64,000 bases of DNA. Source: Pseudobdellovibrionaceae bacterium. Lineage in GTDB: Bacteria; Bdellovibrionota; Bdellovibrionia; Bdellovibrionales; UBA1609. The first letter of the stretch is position 1. Each line of letters starts with the position of its first letter. Below, piece by piece: positions 51,497-60,165 of this stretch. Under the pieces are notes generated by a model. That model ran no database searches. It saw nothing but the letters and a program-made list of their open reading frames with translations, and was not told the DNA's origin. Location: positions 1 to 64,000 of the forward strand of contig CANEZP010000010.1 of assembly GCA_947444305.1 (NCBI GenBank), given 5' to 3'. The translations under genes were made by a program, and so were the position numbers.

Positions 51497-51802
51497 CTAG
51501 GCCAGGGCTTCGTCCAATTTTTTCTGGAGAGTTTTTTCAACCATGCCTTTAACGAGCGCGAGGTGAAACGGAAGATCAACGGTGATGTTCACGGTAGAAC
51601 CGCCGGAACCTTCGCTGACGTTTAATTTAGCCTTGAACATAGAACCTTCGGCGGTGCCAGAACGGGTCTGCGCATTGAAGTCCGCCTTGTATTTGGCGTC
51701 CAACTTTCGCAAGTCTTTGTCGTCCGTCAGCATGTCGGAGATTCGTTTGAAACTGTCGTCGGGGCTAAGCTTACTTTGTTTTTCAATTTTGACTGATGGC
51801 AT
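51497..51802 (-). CDS. Polyhydroxyalkanoic-acid-system-like small protein
   Basis: 101 aa from the ATG at 51802 (105 if the upstream ATG is used). The C-terminal pattern (STVNITVDLPFHLALVKGMVEKTLQKKLDEAL) is that of proteins annotated as PHA granule region or polyhydroxyalkanoic acid system proteins, but no PHA synthase gene is near. It precedes the rpoH-like gene by 33 bp on the same strand and may be cotranscribed. Function unknown. Confidence 0.6.
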   Translation of the reverse strand: MPSVKIEKQSKLSPDDSFKRISDMLTDDKDLRKLDAKYKADFNAQTRSGTAEGSMFKAKLNVSEGSGGSTVNITVDLPFHLALVKGMVEKTLQKKLDEALA

Positions 51803-51911
51803 AGGCCCAAACATAATTCAATTGGGGGGCGCTGTCCAGGTCAGTTGTACCTTTGCCGCCCCTCATGTAAGACTGAATTTTTAGCCGTACACCCCTCTCA
51901 AGGAAACACAC

Positions 51912-53705
51912 ATGGCCTTCTTGAAAACCCTGAAAAGAACACACCGCTGCGGCAGTTTACGCAAAGAACACGTGGGGCAAAACGTCGTCCTCATGGGCTG
52001 GGTTAATTCACGGCGCGATCATGGTGGGTTGATCTTCATTGATCTACGTGACCGCGACGGCTTTGTGCAAATCGTATTGAATCCGGCGCTCGAAGCCACC
52101 AAGTCCGCGCCCGATTTCCGGGGTGAGTACGTCGTAGCGCTTCAAGGTGTGGTGCGCGCGCGTCCCGAAGGTATGACCAACAAGAAAATCGGTACCGGTG
52201 AGATCGAAGTCGAAGCCACCCGCTGCGAGATTTTAAGCCAGGCCGACACGCCGCCCTTTCAGACCGACGATCCTAAAGTCTCCGAAACTCTGCGTTTGAA
52301 ATATCGCTATCTCGACCTACGAAGCCCGCGTTTGCAAAGCCACTTAGTTATGCGCCACAAGGCCGTGCAAGTGGTGCGCAACTACTTAGCGAACGAAGGC
52401 TTTCTCGAAATTGAAACGCCGATCTTATACAAATCTACCCCCGAAGGCGCCCGCGATTATCTCGTGCCTTCACGCGTGAACCAAGGTTCGTTCTACGCGC
52501 TTCCGCAAAGCCCGCAAACGTTGAAGCAGCTGTGCATGATCGGCGGTCTCGATCGCTATTATCAAATCGCACGCTGTTTCCGCGATGAAGATTTGCGCGC
52601 CGACCGTCAGCCCGAATTTTCGCAAATCGATATGGAGCTTTCGTTCGTCGATCAAGACGACATCATGGCCATCAACGAAGGCTTGCTCAAAAAAATCTGG
52701 AAAGAAACGCTCGACATCACCGTCACCGAAATACCGCGCATGACGTTCTTCGACGTGATGAACAAGTACGGCTCCGACAAACCTGACTTGCGCAATCCGC
52801 TCGAGCTGCGTGACGTTTCGAAGTCGGCGAGCGGGCAGGGGTTTAAAGTTTTCGACGACGTCGCCGCACGCGGGGGCGCGATCAAAGCTTTGGCCGTCCC
52901 GAACGTGGCGTTGTTCTCACGTTCACGCATCGACAAGTTGACCGACACCGCGAAAAACATGGGCGCCAAAGGTTTGGTATGGCTCAAGGATGAAAACGGC
53001 ACGATTACCTCGAGCGTTTCGAAATTCTTTTCGCCCGAAGCCTTGGCTAAAATTTGGGCGGAAGGCGGCGGCATCAAGGGCGGCGCGATGTTTATCGTAG
53101 CCGACGACTTCGACCCGTGCTGCGCGGCTCTCTCCACTTTACGCAACGAACTCGGCCGCGAACTAAAACTGATCGACGAAAAAGCATTTAAGTTCCTGTG
53201 GGTCATCGACTTCCCGTTGCTCGAATACGACGGCGACAACAAACGCTGGGCCGCGCGCCACCATCCGTTCACGATGCCGCAAGATCACCAATTACAAATC
53301 ATGCTCGACCGCGATGAGAAGCAGTACCCGACCTTGCTCGCCAAAGCTTACGACTTAGTCTGCAACGGCTACGAGATCGGCGGCGGTTCGATGCGGATCT
53401 ATAAACGCGAAGTCCAGGCCGCGATGTTCGAAGCGCTCGGGATGTCCGAGGCCGAAGTGAAATTGAAGTTCGGCTTCTTCATCGAAGCTTTGTCTTACGG
53501 CACACCTCCGCACGGCGGGATCGCTTGGGGCGTCGACCGCCTGGCGATGCTCCTCTGCGGTACCGACGCGATCCGTGATGTCATGGCCTTCCCGAAAACC
53601 TCGAAGGCGACGGATCTCATGGCCGAAGCCCCCAGCGAAGTTTCGCGTGAACAGCTGATCGAGCTGGGCATTCGTCTAGCGGCGAGCCTCGAAAAGAAGC
53701 CGTAA
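51912..53705 (+). CDS. aspS: Aspartyl-tRNA synthetase
   Basis: 597 aa, the usual length for the bacterial type with its GAD insertion. The anticodon-binding OB-fold (VVLMGWVNSRRDHGGLIFIDLRD) leads, class II motif 2 is seen in FRDEDLRADRQPEF and motif 3 in GGIAWGVDRLAML. It charges tRNA-Asp; whether it also misacylates tRNA-Asn cannot be told from the sequence alone. Confidence 0.97.
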   Translation: MAFLKTLKRTHRCGSLRKEHVGQNVVLMGWVNSRRDHGGLIFIDLRDRDGFVQIVLNPALEATKSAPDFRGEYVVALQGVVRARPEGMTNKKIGTGEIEVEATRCEILSQADTPPFQTDDPKVSETLRLKYRYLDLRSPRLQSHLVMRHKAVQVVRNYLANEGFLEIETPILYKSTPEGARDYLVPSRVNQGSFYALPQSPQTLKQLCMIGGLDRYYQIARCFRDEDLRADRQPEFSQIDMELSFVDQDDIMAINEGLLKKIWKETLDITVTEIPRMTFFDVMNKYGSDKPDLRNPLELRDVSKSASGQGFKVFDDVAARGGAIKALAVPNVALFSRSRIDKLTDTAKNMGAKGLVWLKDENGTITSSVSKFFSPEALAKIWAEGGGIKGGAMFIVADDFDPCCAALSTLRNELGRELKLIDEKAFKFLWVIDFPLLEYDGDNKRWAARHHPFTMPQDHQLQIMLDRDEKQYPTLLAKAYDLVCNGYEIGGGSMRIYKREVQAAMFEALGMSEAEVKLKFGFFIEALSYGTPPHGGIAWGVDRLAMLLCGTDAIRDVMAFPKTSKATDLMAEAPSEVSREQLIELGIRLAASLEKKP

Positions 53706-53748
53706 TGCTCTTCCATACCGCCTTCGGCAATTGTACCGATAACTGATC

Positions 53749-53768
53749 TACCCGCGCCGGCGCGGGTA
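53749..53768. repeat. 20-bp perfect palindrome, copy 1
   Basis: TACCCGCGCCGGCGCGGGTA lies between aspS and the 140-aa gene. An identical copy is at 54372, so the two flank the small gene. Confidence 0.9.
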
Positions 53769-53888
53769 AGACCTTCGGCTTGTTTCATTATTAGACGTTC
53801 GCACCGTGGAATTTCGGCGGGTACCGACCGAAAGGCTAAGTGGAGGAGAAGGATTCTCTTCCATGCTCCAACACACGGAGGTGAAAAA

Positions 53889-54311
53889 ATGGAGAAAATT
53901 AGTGGGATCGTCCGCGGTAACTCGCGAGTAACGACGATCGATAACAAAAGTGCCGCCCCGGCACGAACGGGCATGCCGAGCTTTGGCCGACCCGCCGGTG
54001 AATCAACGCCGTCGATCGCAAAGTCCTCGTCAACCGCCTCGCGCGCGGTCGCCCTTCATAACGGAATGACCGAAGCCAAGAAAGCCATCAGCCAAGAGCG
54101 GGTTGTGTCGGCAATGGCCGATCAGTTCTTCTTGAGCCAAAGCCGCCAAGGCGAACTGCCGGTCGAAGATATGCTGCCGGTCCCGATGATCAGCAGACAA
54201 GCTCCGTCGACCGACGAACTGATCGTTAAGGCGGAAGCCGACGGCGATTCAATGCAAGCCCCCGTGAAGGAATACACTCCGCGCGGAAGCTTCGTTGACG
54301 TTCGCGCTTAA
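53889..54311 (+). CDS. Small hypothetical protein between two palindromes
   Basis: 140 aa, no signal peptide or membrane segment, preceded by the strong GGAGGTGAAAAA site. The N-terminal half is Ser/Thr/Ala/Pro-rich and probably disordered; the middle (TEAKKAISQERVVSAMADQFFLSQSRQG) looks helical, and the end is acidic then PRGSFVDVRA. A clear terminator follows. I do not recognise the family. It is a single-gene transcription unit. Confidence 0.7.
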   Translation: MEKISGIVRGNSRVTTIDNKSAAPARTGMPSFGRPAGESTPSIAKSSSTASRAVALHNGMTEAKKAISQERVVSAMADQFFLSQSRQGELPVEDMLPVPMISRQAPSTDELIVKAEADGDSMQAPVKEYTPRGSFVDVRA

Positions 54312-54342
54312 TCACGTCCATTCAAATTAGCTTTTACCAACG

Positions 54343-54372
54343 GTCGCCCTTAAAAAAGGCGGCTGTTTTTTT
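54343..54372 (+). terminator. Terminator of the 140-aa gene
   Basis: GTCGCC-CTTAAAAAA-GGCGGC stem with one G-T pair, followed by TG and seven T. It directly abuts the second 20-bp palindrome. Confidence 0.8.
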
Positions 54373-54391
54373 ACCCGCGCCGGCGCGGGTA
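54372..54391. repeat. 20-bp perfect palindrome, copy 2
   Basis: TACCCGCGCCGGCGCGGGTA, identical to the copy at 53749, located between the terminator and the end of the CpaF-type gene. Confidence 0.9.
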
Positions 54392-54412
54392 GATTCGATA
54401 ACGCCCGGGCGC

Positions 54413-55540
54413 TTACATCGGCTCGAGCAAAAATCCGAACGACTCGAGCGCCGCGACTTTATAGATCCCTTGTAAGCGTCGCTCGCCCTCCTCAATCCCG
54501 CAAACCACCAAGTGATCTACGCTCAACTGAATCAATTGCCGAATCGCCTGCACGTTCCACTGGGGTGCACCCAATTGAACCAACATCTCTAATCGCAAGA
54601 GCGCCTGCCGCGGTTCGGAAGCGTGCAGCGTGCCGAGCGATCCGCTGTGCCCCGTCGCCAGCGCGAGCAATAGATCTTTAGCCTCGGCGCCGCGAACCTC
54701 GCCCATCACGAGTCTTTGCGGCCGCATGCGCAAGCTTTGGCGTACAAGATCGGTGAGCGTCACTTCCGGTAAAGCGACGGATTGCGCGGGACGGGTCAAA
54801 AGTTTCGCGCTGGCGGAATTCGGGCGCATCAATTCGTCGGTGTCTTCGATGATCACCGCGCGCTCATTCTCTTCAAGCTCACGTAAGCACGCTCCGAGCA
54901 CCGTCGTCTTGCCGCAGCCGGTGGGGCCGATAAACAAAATATTTTTCTTTTGGCCGACGAGATCGCGCAACAATTTGACCCGCGCGGGCTGCGCCCAGCC
55001 GGCGGCTTCGAGCGACGGTAAGGTCCAAGGATTGGCGGGCAGCCGGCGCAAGTTCAAATGGTAATTACAATGGGTAAGCGGCGCGCAGCCCATGTGCAGA
55101 CGAAAATCACGCCAGCGTCCGTCGGTGAACGGTTGCGAGAGATCGATTCTGACCGAGGCCTCGGCGCATACTCGGTCGATAAAGTTTTTAAACGTGGTCT
55201 CGCTCAAGAAACGGTCGTCGTGCCGCCAAAATTTTCCGGCGCTTTCGATCCAAATGTCGTCGGGCCCGTTGATGATGATCTCTTGCAGTTGCGGCGTTTC
55301 TAGAACGGCGTTGAGCGGGCCTTCGCCGAAGAACTCGTCGGTTAATCGGCGGTGCATATCGGCCGGCGCTTGCGCGATCAGTTGGCGTAGAGTTTCGTCG
55401 GCGTTCGGGCGCGCAAAGTCGCGGCCGTCGAAGCTCCATACTTGTTGGAACTTCAGCAGAATACTTTCGGTTTGAGTGGTGAGATTATCGGCTTGCGTCG
55501 GCACGTTGCACCCATCCTTCCGGCATTTGTAAAGGCTCAT
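54413..55540 (-). CDS. cpaF: CpaF/TadA-type secretion ATPase
   Basis: About 375 aa. Walker A GPTGCGKTT, Walker B region VIIEDTDE, and the MGEVRGAEAKDLLLALATGHSGSLGTLHA signature of the GspE/CpaF family are present. It would power a Tad/Flp-type pilus or secretion system. The ORF start overlaps the secretin gene by 56 bp; a GTG at 55504 after AAGGA is an alternative start with less overlap. The MSLYKCRKDGC residues would be lost in that case. Confidence 0.88.
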   Translation of the reverse strand: MSLYKCRKDGCNVPTQADNLTTQTESILLKFQQVWSFDGRDFARPNADETLRQLIAQAPADMHRRLTDEFFGEGPLNAVLETPQLQEIIINGPDDIWIESAGKFWRHDDRFLSETTFKNFIDRVCAEASVRIDLSQPFTDGRWRDFRLHMGCAPLTHCNYHLNLRRLPANPWTLPSLEAAGWAQPARVKLLRDLVGQKKNILFIGPTGCGKTTVLGACLRELEENERAVIIEDTDELMRPNSASAKLLTRPAQSVALPEVTLTDLVRQSLRMRPQRLVMGEVRGAEAKDLLLALATGHSGSLGTLHASEPRQALLRLEMLVQLGAPQWNVQAIRQLIQLSVDHLVVCGIEEGERRLQGIYKVAALESFGFLLEPM

Positions 55541-56792
55541 CGCCCTCGGGTGAGTGAATTTCCGGCGTGACGAAGACCACGAGTTCGGTTTGATGATTTA
55601 AAAATTTTTGACTCGAGAAAAGCCGGCCCAGCACGGGGATGCCGGTCAGAAAAGGTAAACCCTCTTTGGACTCGCCTAACTCTTGGCGAAGTAAACCGGA
55701 AAGCGCGATCGTCCTGCGGCCGGGAAGATCGAAGTGACTGCGCACGCGGTTTTTCTTTACGGCGGGAACGCCGTCGACGGCGTGGGCCATATCGAGCAGC
55801 GAGATTTCGGTTTCGACCTCGAGGCTGATCGCGCCTTGAAAATCGGCGCGGGGTTTCACGTTGAGGATGACCCCGTGTTGTTTCCAAATCACGCCCTGCG
55901 CATTTCGCGTCGCCATGCGGATCGGGAACTCACCGCCCGCGTGAAATTGCGCCGTGCTGCCGCTACGGCAGAGCAGGGTCGGTGAGGCTAGGATTTGCGC
56001 GTGACCTTGCGCTTCGAGCGCTCGCAGTGAGAGCAGCAAACCTTCGCTATCTTTGAACCGCGGGATCATCTGCGCTTTGTACTCGCCGGGCCACTGTATG
56101 CCGATTTCTTGGGAAAAACTTTTTGAGACCTCAGCTAAGATTACGCGCGTGCGCACGAGCGGTGCGATCGCCAGATCCGCGCCGGAGACGTCGACCGAAA
56201 TACCGAAGGGTTTGTAAACCCGTTCGACGGCCGTGCGCAAACTCTGCGCGCCTTTGGGAATATGCACGCGAAATTCACCGTTCCCGGCCGAGAAGCGCAC
56301 GATCGGAAAACCGTTCTTCAAAGCGAGCGCACGCAGGTGCTCCATCGCTTCCTCGGCGACGTCGGGAAGCGGGTGCGCGCGGAATAAAAATTCTCCCCCG
56401 TTTCGCCTCGTGACCTCGGCTAAGAAAAGCCAGTCGGCAAAACGGAGGAGGGTACCGGAAACGACAAATTGTTTCTGGTCGGTGTAAAACTTCAAACCCA
56501 TCATGCGGCCGACGGCTTGGCGCATGGCCAACGCGAACTCTTTATCCAATGAGGAACTGACGCGAACGAGGTAGCTCGTGCCGTCGATCGCGAGCGACGT
56601 GGTGCCGGGTTTTAAACCGATCACTTTTACGCCGGCGCCGTTATCGATCGCGCGCAGAACGCCGCGCGCACCGACGCGAACCGTGGCCTCGCTGGAAGCC
56701 GGCAGCGTGCGGGTTTCGCCCACCTTGAGCCAAAGCTCGGAAGCCGGGGCGGGGAGCGGGATGAGTAAGAGGAAAGGAATGAACCATTTCAT
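55485..56792 (-). CDS. cpaC: CpaC/RcpA-type pilus secretin
   Basis: 435 aa with a signal peptide (MKWFIPFLLLIPLPAPASE) and the pilus secretin N-terminal domain (LWLKVGETRTLPASSEATVRVG and VIGLKPGTTSLAIDG). The secretin core has ILASPTLLCRSGSTAQFHAGGEFPI, GVILNVKPR and LPFLTGIPVLGRLFSS, ending with TELVVFVTPEI. It should form the outer-membrane channel for the CpaF-driven Tad system and is cotranscribed with cpaF. Confidence 0.9.
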   Translation of the reverse strand: MKWFIPFLLLIPLPAPASELWLKVGETRTLPASSEATVRVGARGVLRAIDNGAGVKVIGLKPGTTSLAIDGTSYLVRVSSSLDKEFALAMRQAVGRMMGLKFYTDQKQFVVSGTLLRFADWLFLAEVTRRNGGEFLFRAHPLPDVAEEAMEHLRALALKNGFPIVRFSAGNGEFRVHIPKGAQSLRTAVERVYKPFGISVDVSGADLAIAPLVRTRVILAEVSKSFSQEIGIQWPGEYKAQMIPRFKDSEGLLLSLRALEAQGHAQILASPTLLCRSGSTAQFHAGGEFPIRMATRNAQGVIWKQHGVILNVKPRADFQGAISLEVETEISLLDMAHAVDGVPAVKKNRVRSHFDLPGRRTIALSGLLRQELGESKEGLPFLTGIPVLGRLFSSQKFLNHQTELVVFVTPEIHSPEGDEPLQMPEGWVQRADASR

Positions 56793-56849
56793 GAGCGGAG
56801 ATCATTGCAAGAACGCGCACGGGTCGGCGTGAAGATAGAACGGAAGAGA

Positions 56850-56878
56850 CGTCCGGCCTTACCGATTTCCGCCGGACG
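56850..56878. other. Hairpin in the gap 5' of the secretin gene
   Basis: CGTCCGGC and GCCGGACG form an 8-bp stem with a 13-nt loop. It lies in the 243-bp gap between the receiver-kinase and secretin genes and may end the kinase transcript or affect the secretin leader. Nothing else is seen in that gap. Confidence 0.45.
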
Positions 56879-57035
56879 GCCTTAGACAACGGACAAGCGC
56901 CGGGAAGCCGTGGGAGAATCCGAAAAACTAACGCCTCGCTTAAATCCTGGAATTTAAAAGCTGCGTTATTTGCCTTAGGCGGTCTCGCGCAGAGCTTTCT
57001 CTCAACTTCAAATGAAATAAACAGAATCTAGTTAC

Positions 57036-58139
57036 TTAATCCGCGGGGAGCGAGAACGTCACTTCGAATTTGCCCTTGGGCGTTTGCACCTCGAGCTGCG
57101 AACCTAGGCGGCGCAAGACCGCTTGTACGACGCTCAAGCCCAGGCCCGTGCCCTTGGTGTGATTCATGATGTTCTCATCTAAAGAGAACGGCTTCAGAAT
57201 TTTGGAGATGAGATCGCTCTTCACCGATTTGCCCTCGTTCACCAAAGACACTTCGACCTTGTCGCCTTCACCCTCGCGGCTGGCAAACTCGATCGTTGAG
57301 TTTTCGTGACCGAACTTAATGGCGTTGTCGAGTAAGCGTGAAAGCACGGACTTCAACGCTTTGGAATCCGTACGCACATCGCTCGCGGCGACGTTCACCT
57401 CGAGGGTCATGCCTTTTTTATCGAGCGCTTCGGCGTAATCTTTAGAAAGATCGGCCACGAGCTTTTTCAGATTGATACCCGAGTTCTTGACCGGCATCTG
57501 GCCCGTCTCGGCGGAGACCAATTCGAGCGAATCGTTGATCAAAGCGTGCAGGCGGTCGGTGCTTTGTGAGATGCGGGACACGAACTTCGTTTGCTCTTCG
57601 TCGAGTTTTGATTCTTGCAGCAAACCTAAAAAACTCACCATCGTCGTTAGCGGCGTTTTCAATTCGTGATTAATAAGGATCATAAAGTTTGACTTGGCTT
57701 CGTCTAAAGTTTTGAGCTCGCGCAAAGCCAATTCTAGTTTCGCGTTTTTCTCTTTTAGCTCGGCCGACATCTCGTAGCGCTCGATCGCTTTGTCGACGGT
57801 GTTTGCCAAGTCGACCGGATCCCAAGGCTTGGTGACGTAACGGTAAACCTGGCCGGAGTTGATGGCCGAGATGACCGAATCAATGTCGGTAAAGCCGGTG
57901 AGCAGGATGCGGACGGTGTCGGGGTGCGTGTCCATGCTCTCGCTCAAGAACTCAACGCCGGTCATGCCGGGCATGCGTTGGTCGGTCACGATCAACGAGA
58001 CCGCGGGGTTCGCGTCTAAAAGTTTGAGCGCTTGTTTACCCGATGTGGCTTTGAGCACCGAATACTTTTTGCGGAACAGGCGCTCGAGGGCATCGACGTT
58101 GTCGGTTTCATCATCTACGACGAGGATCGTGTGTTTCAT
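57036..58139 (-). CDS. Soluble receiver-histidine kinase hybrid
   Basis: 367 aa. A receiver domain (D53 in LIVTDQRMPGMTG, ending YRYVTKPWDP) is joined by a coiled-coil-like helix to HisKA (H158 in LINHELKTPLTTM) and HATPase_c (LLDNAIKFGHEN, GTGLGLSVVQ). There is no membrane segment, so the signal must enter through the receiver. It could relay between another kinase and an unknown regulator. It is transcribed alone; neighbours are Tad secretion and envelope genes. Confidence 0.9.
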   Translation of the reverse strand: MKHTILVVDDETDNVDALERLFRKKYSVLKATSGKQALKLLDANPAVSLIVTDQRMPGMTGVEFLSESMDTHPDTVRILLTGFTDIDSVISAINSGQVYRYVTKPWDPVDLANTVDKAIERYEMSAELKEKNAKLELALRELKTLDEAKSNFMILINHELKTPLTTMVSFLGLLQESKLDEEQTKFVSRISQSTDRLHALINDSLELVSAETGQMPVKNSGINLKKLVADLSKDYAEALDKKGMTLEVNVAASDVRTDSKALKSVLSRLLDNAIKFGHENSTIEFASREGEGDKVEVSLVNEGKSVKSDLISKILKPFSLDENIMNHTKGTGLGLSVVQAVLRRLGSQLEVQTPKGKFEVTFSLPAD

Positions 58140-58279
58140 AGGTTATATTAGTGTAGAGGCAGAGCGGGCGCCCGGCAACCTACCCGAACGTCTTGATTCC
58201 TAGCCTAGACGTCAAGTTTGCGTACGATTGTCTCGAAAAGTAAGATGACGGAGTCCGTTGACTTCGAGGAGCCCTAATT

Positions 58280-60130
58280 ATGCGAATGCTATTGTCGCTC
58301 ATTTTCATGTTTGCGTTGAACGCGCAGGCCTTTCAATTCGGCACCGGGATGTCACCCGGAATGCAGTGCCCGTATCCGTACGGACCGTCGAATTCGGCAT
58401 ATCAAGGTGACGACCAGATTCGCAACCTCGTGGGCGGCCTCGCCAATGCGGAACGCAAATTAGATCGCCAAGAACAAAAGCTTCGCGCGCTGACCGCCGA
58501 GATCAACGCCGCTAAATCAAAAATCAAACGCGTGATCAAATCGGCGAATGCCATGGCCGAAATCGAACGGCACTACAAATACAAAGCTAATCCCGACGAT
58601 TACTCGCCCGCATGCGGGCGCCGCGAACGTAGCGAGCGCACGGCTTCGGCCGGCGGGCAGGGTGCGAACGTCGTGCATCGTCCTTCGCGTGGTGCTCCCA
58701 CGGGCGGCGAGGAAGATCCCGGTCGGTACGCGGTACCGAGCGATTTTTGCCAAGGCGGCGTGAACGATTGGCAGCACGTCGTGGCCGAAGACGGAATGGT
58801 CTTGGATTCTATTTGTGATTACGAAGTTCCATTATCGCGCAACCGTCCCGACGAAGGCCGCAGCGCCGATTGCCGCGACGGTTTGGCCGACTTCTACGGG
58901 AAACAGGCGAAGCGCGAAGCGCTCGAAGCCGAAGTGCGTTCGCTCAAAGATAAAGTCAGCCATTACAACGAAGACAAAGAACGTATCTCGGATCAAATTG
59001 CCGAGGGTACGTACTGTCCGTATTGCAACAGCCAACGTCGCGGCCAAAACACGATGGGCACCGGAAATTTCGCGATGATGGGCGTGGCGATTCTCGGCGC
59101 GCTCTTCAACCGTCAGCCCCAGCGTCCGCAACCGCAGTTGATCGCGGTACCGCGCCGTGGACCGCCGAACGCGATCCCGTACGGCGGATTTCGTGGTGGT
59201 CCGCCGCAAGCCCTTCCGTTTCCCGGACCTTCCGCTTATCCCGGTCGCCCGTACGCGGCGCCGATTCCCGGATACATGGGTGTTCAACCGGGCGCCGGTC
59301 CCGGACAAGGTTTTTACGGCGGCGCGCCCGGCGGGATCGGACAAGGTTCGTTCGGTTGCCAGGGTACGAGTCCTTACAGTTTCGGCAATCCGCTCGCTCC
59401 GCAATTTCAGCCGTTTCCGAATTCGCAAGGAAACGCCTTCGCGAACCCTTACGCCAGCGATCCGTTCGCGGCGTACGGAAATCAAAACGGACAACATCCG
59501 CTTTTGAATGCGGGATACGGACCGGGCATCGCGCCTTTCTTAGGCAACGGCGTTCCGGGTTACGGACAAAATCCTAATGATCCGTTCAATCAGTACGGAC
59601 AAAATTACGGCGCGCCCGGAGCTTTGCCGTTTCCCGGACAGGGTTTCGGACAAAATCCCCTCGCGCCTTACGGCAATGCCTACGGCGGTCCCCCCGGAGC
59701 TCTGCCCTATCCGCAAAACTGGTATCCGAATAACGGCTACGGCAACAACGGTTACGGCTTGAACGGCGCGCCTTACAGTCTTCCGTACACGGGCGGCTAC
59801 GGCGGAGGCAATTTCGGACTCGGCGGTCCGGGCGTTCTGCCTTACATCGGTCCGAACAGTGCGCCTTACGCGAGCAACATGCCCGTCTTAGGCGGAGGAT
59901 ATAATCCTTCTTACGGCGCACCCTACATGCTGAACCCGGTGCAGAACTACGGCTACCAAATGAATCAGCTGCGCCAAGGTGTCTCGCAAATCGGTGGCGG
60001 TCTTTACGGCGGCGCCGCGGCTCCCGCGGTCATGCCGTACATCGGCAGCCCGACGCCTCCGCCACCGCCTAACATTCCGACGCGCACTCCGACCAACGGA
60101 ACGGCGCCCGGCATCGTACCCGCACGTTAG
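58280..60130 (+). CDS. Secreted Gly/Pro/Tyr/Asn-rich protein with an N-terminal coiled coil
   Basis: 616 aa. A signal peptide (MRMLLSLIFMFALNAQA) is followed by a helical segment (residues 50-95), cysteines at DFCQGG, DSICDYE, ADCRDG and CPYCNSQRRG. From about residue 270 to the end the sequence is low-complexity, with repeats of the form G-x-P-x-x-LP-(F/Y)-x-G (ALPFPG, ALPYPQ, VLPYIG, SLPYTG) and many YG/NG turns. The composition resembles adhesive or phase-separating surface proteins. Family not recognised. Confidence 0.7.
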   Translation: MRMLLSLIFMFALNAQAFQFGTGMSPGMQCPYPYGPSNSAYQGDDQIRNLVGGLANAERKLDRQEQKLRALTAEINAAKSKIKRVIKSANAMAEIERHYKYKANPDDYSPACGRRERSERTASAGGQGANVVHRPSRGAPTGGEEDPGRYAVPSDFCQGGVNDWQHVVAEDGMVLDSICDYEVPLSRNRPDEGRSADCRDGLADFYGKQAKREALEAEVRSLKDKVSHYNEDKERISDQIAEGTYCPYCNSQRRGQNTMGTGNFAMMGVAILGALFNRQPQRPQPQLIAVPRRGPPNAIPYGGFRGGPPQALPFPGPSAYPGRPYAAPIPGYMGVQPGAGPGQGFYGGAPGGIGQGSFGCQGTSPYSFGNPLAPQFQPFPNSQGNAFANPYASDPFAAYGNQNGQHPLLNAGYGPGIAPFLGNGVPGYGQNPNDPFNQYGQNYGAPGALPFPGQGFGQNPLAPYGNAYGGPPGALPYPQNWYPNNGYGNNGYGLNGAPYSLPYTGGYGGGNFGLGGPGVLPYIGPNSAPYASNMPVLGGGYNPSYGAPYMLNPVQNYGYQMNQLRQGVSQIGGGLYGGAAAPAVMPYIGSPTPPPPPNIPTRTPTNGTAPGIVPAR

Positions 60131-60139
60131 TTCCAATAA

Positions 60140-60165
60140 CCGGAGAAGCTTGGTAGCTTCTTCGG
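60140..60165 (+). promoter_or_regulatory. Hairpin abutting the amidohydrolase start codon
   Basis: CCGGAGAAGCT-TGGT-AGCTTCTTCGG is an 11-bp stem with one G-T pair. Its 5' arm carries GGAG, the only ribosome site, and the ATG follows directly. Folding should block initiation unless upstream translation or a factor opens it. Confidence 0.65.

Noticed and set aside
53706-53748. Sigma-28 promoter (CCGATAA near 53736) before the 140-aa gene
   Set aside because: No TAAA -35 element lies at the required spacing.
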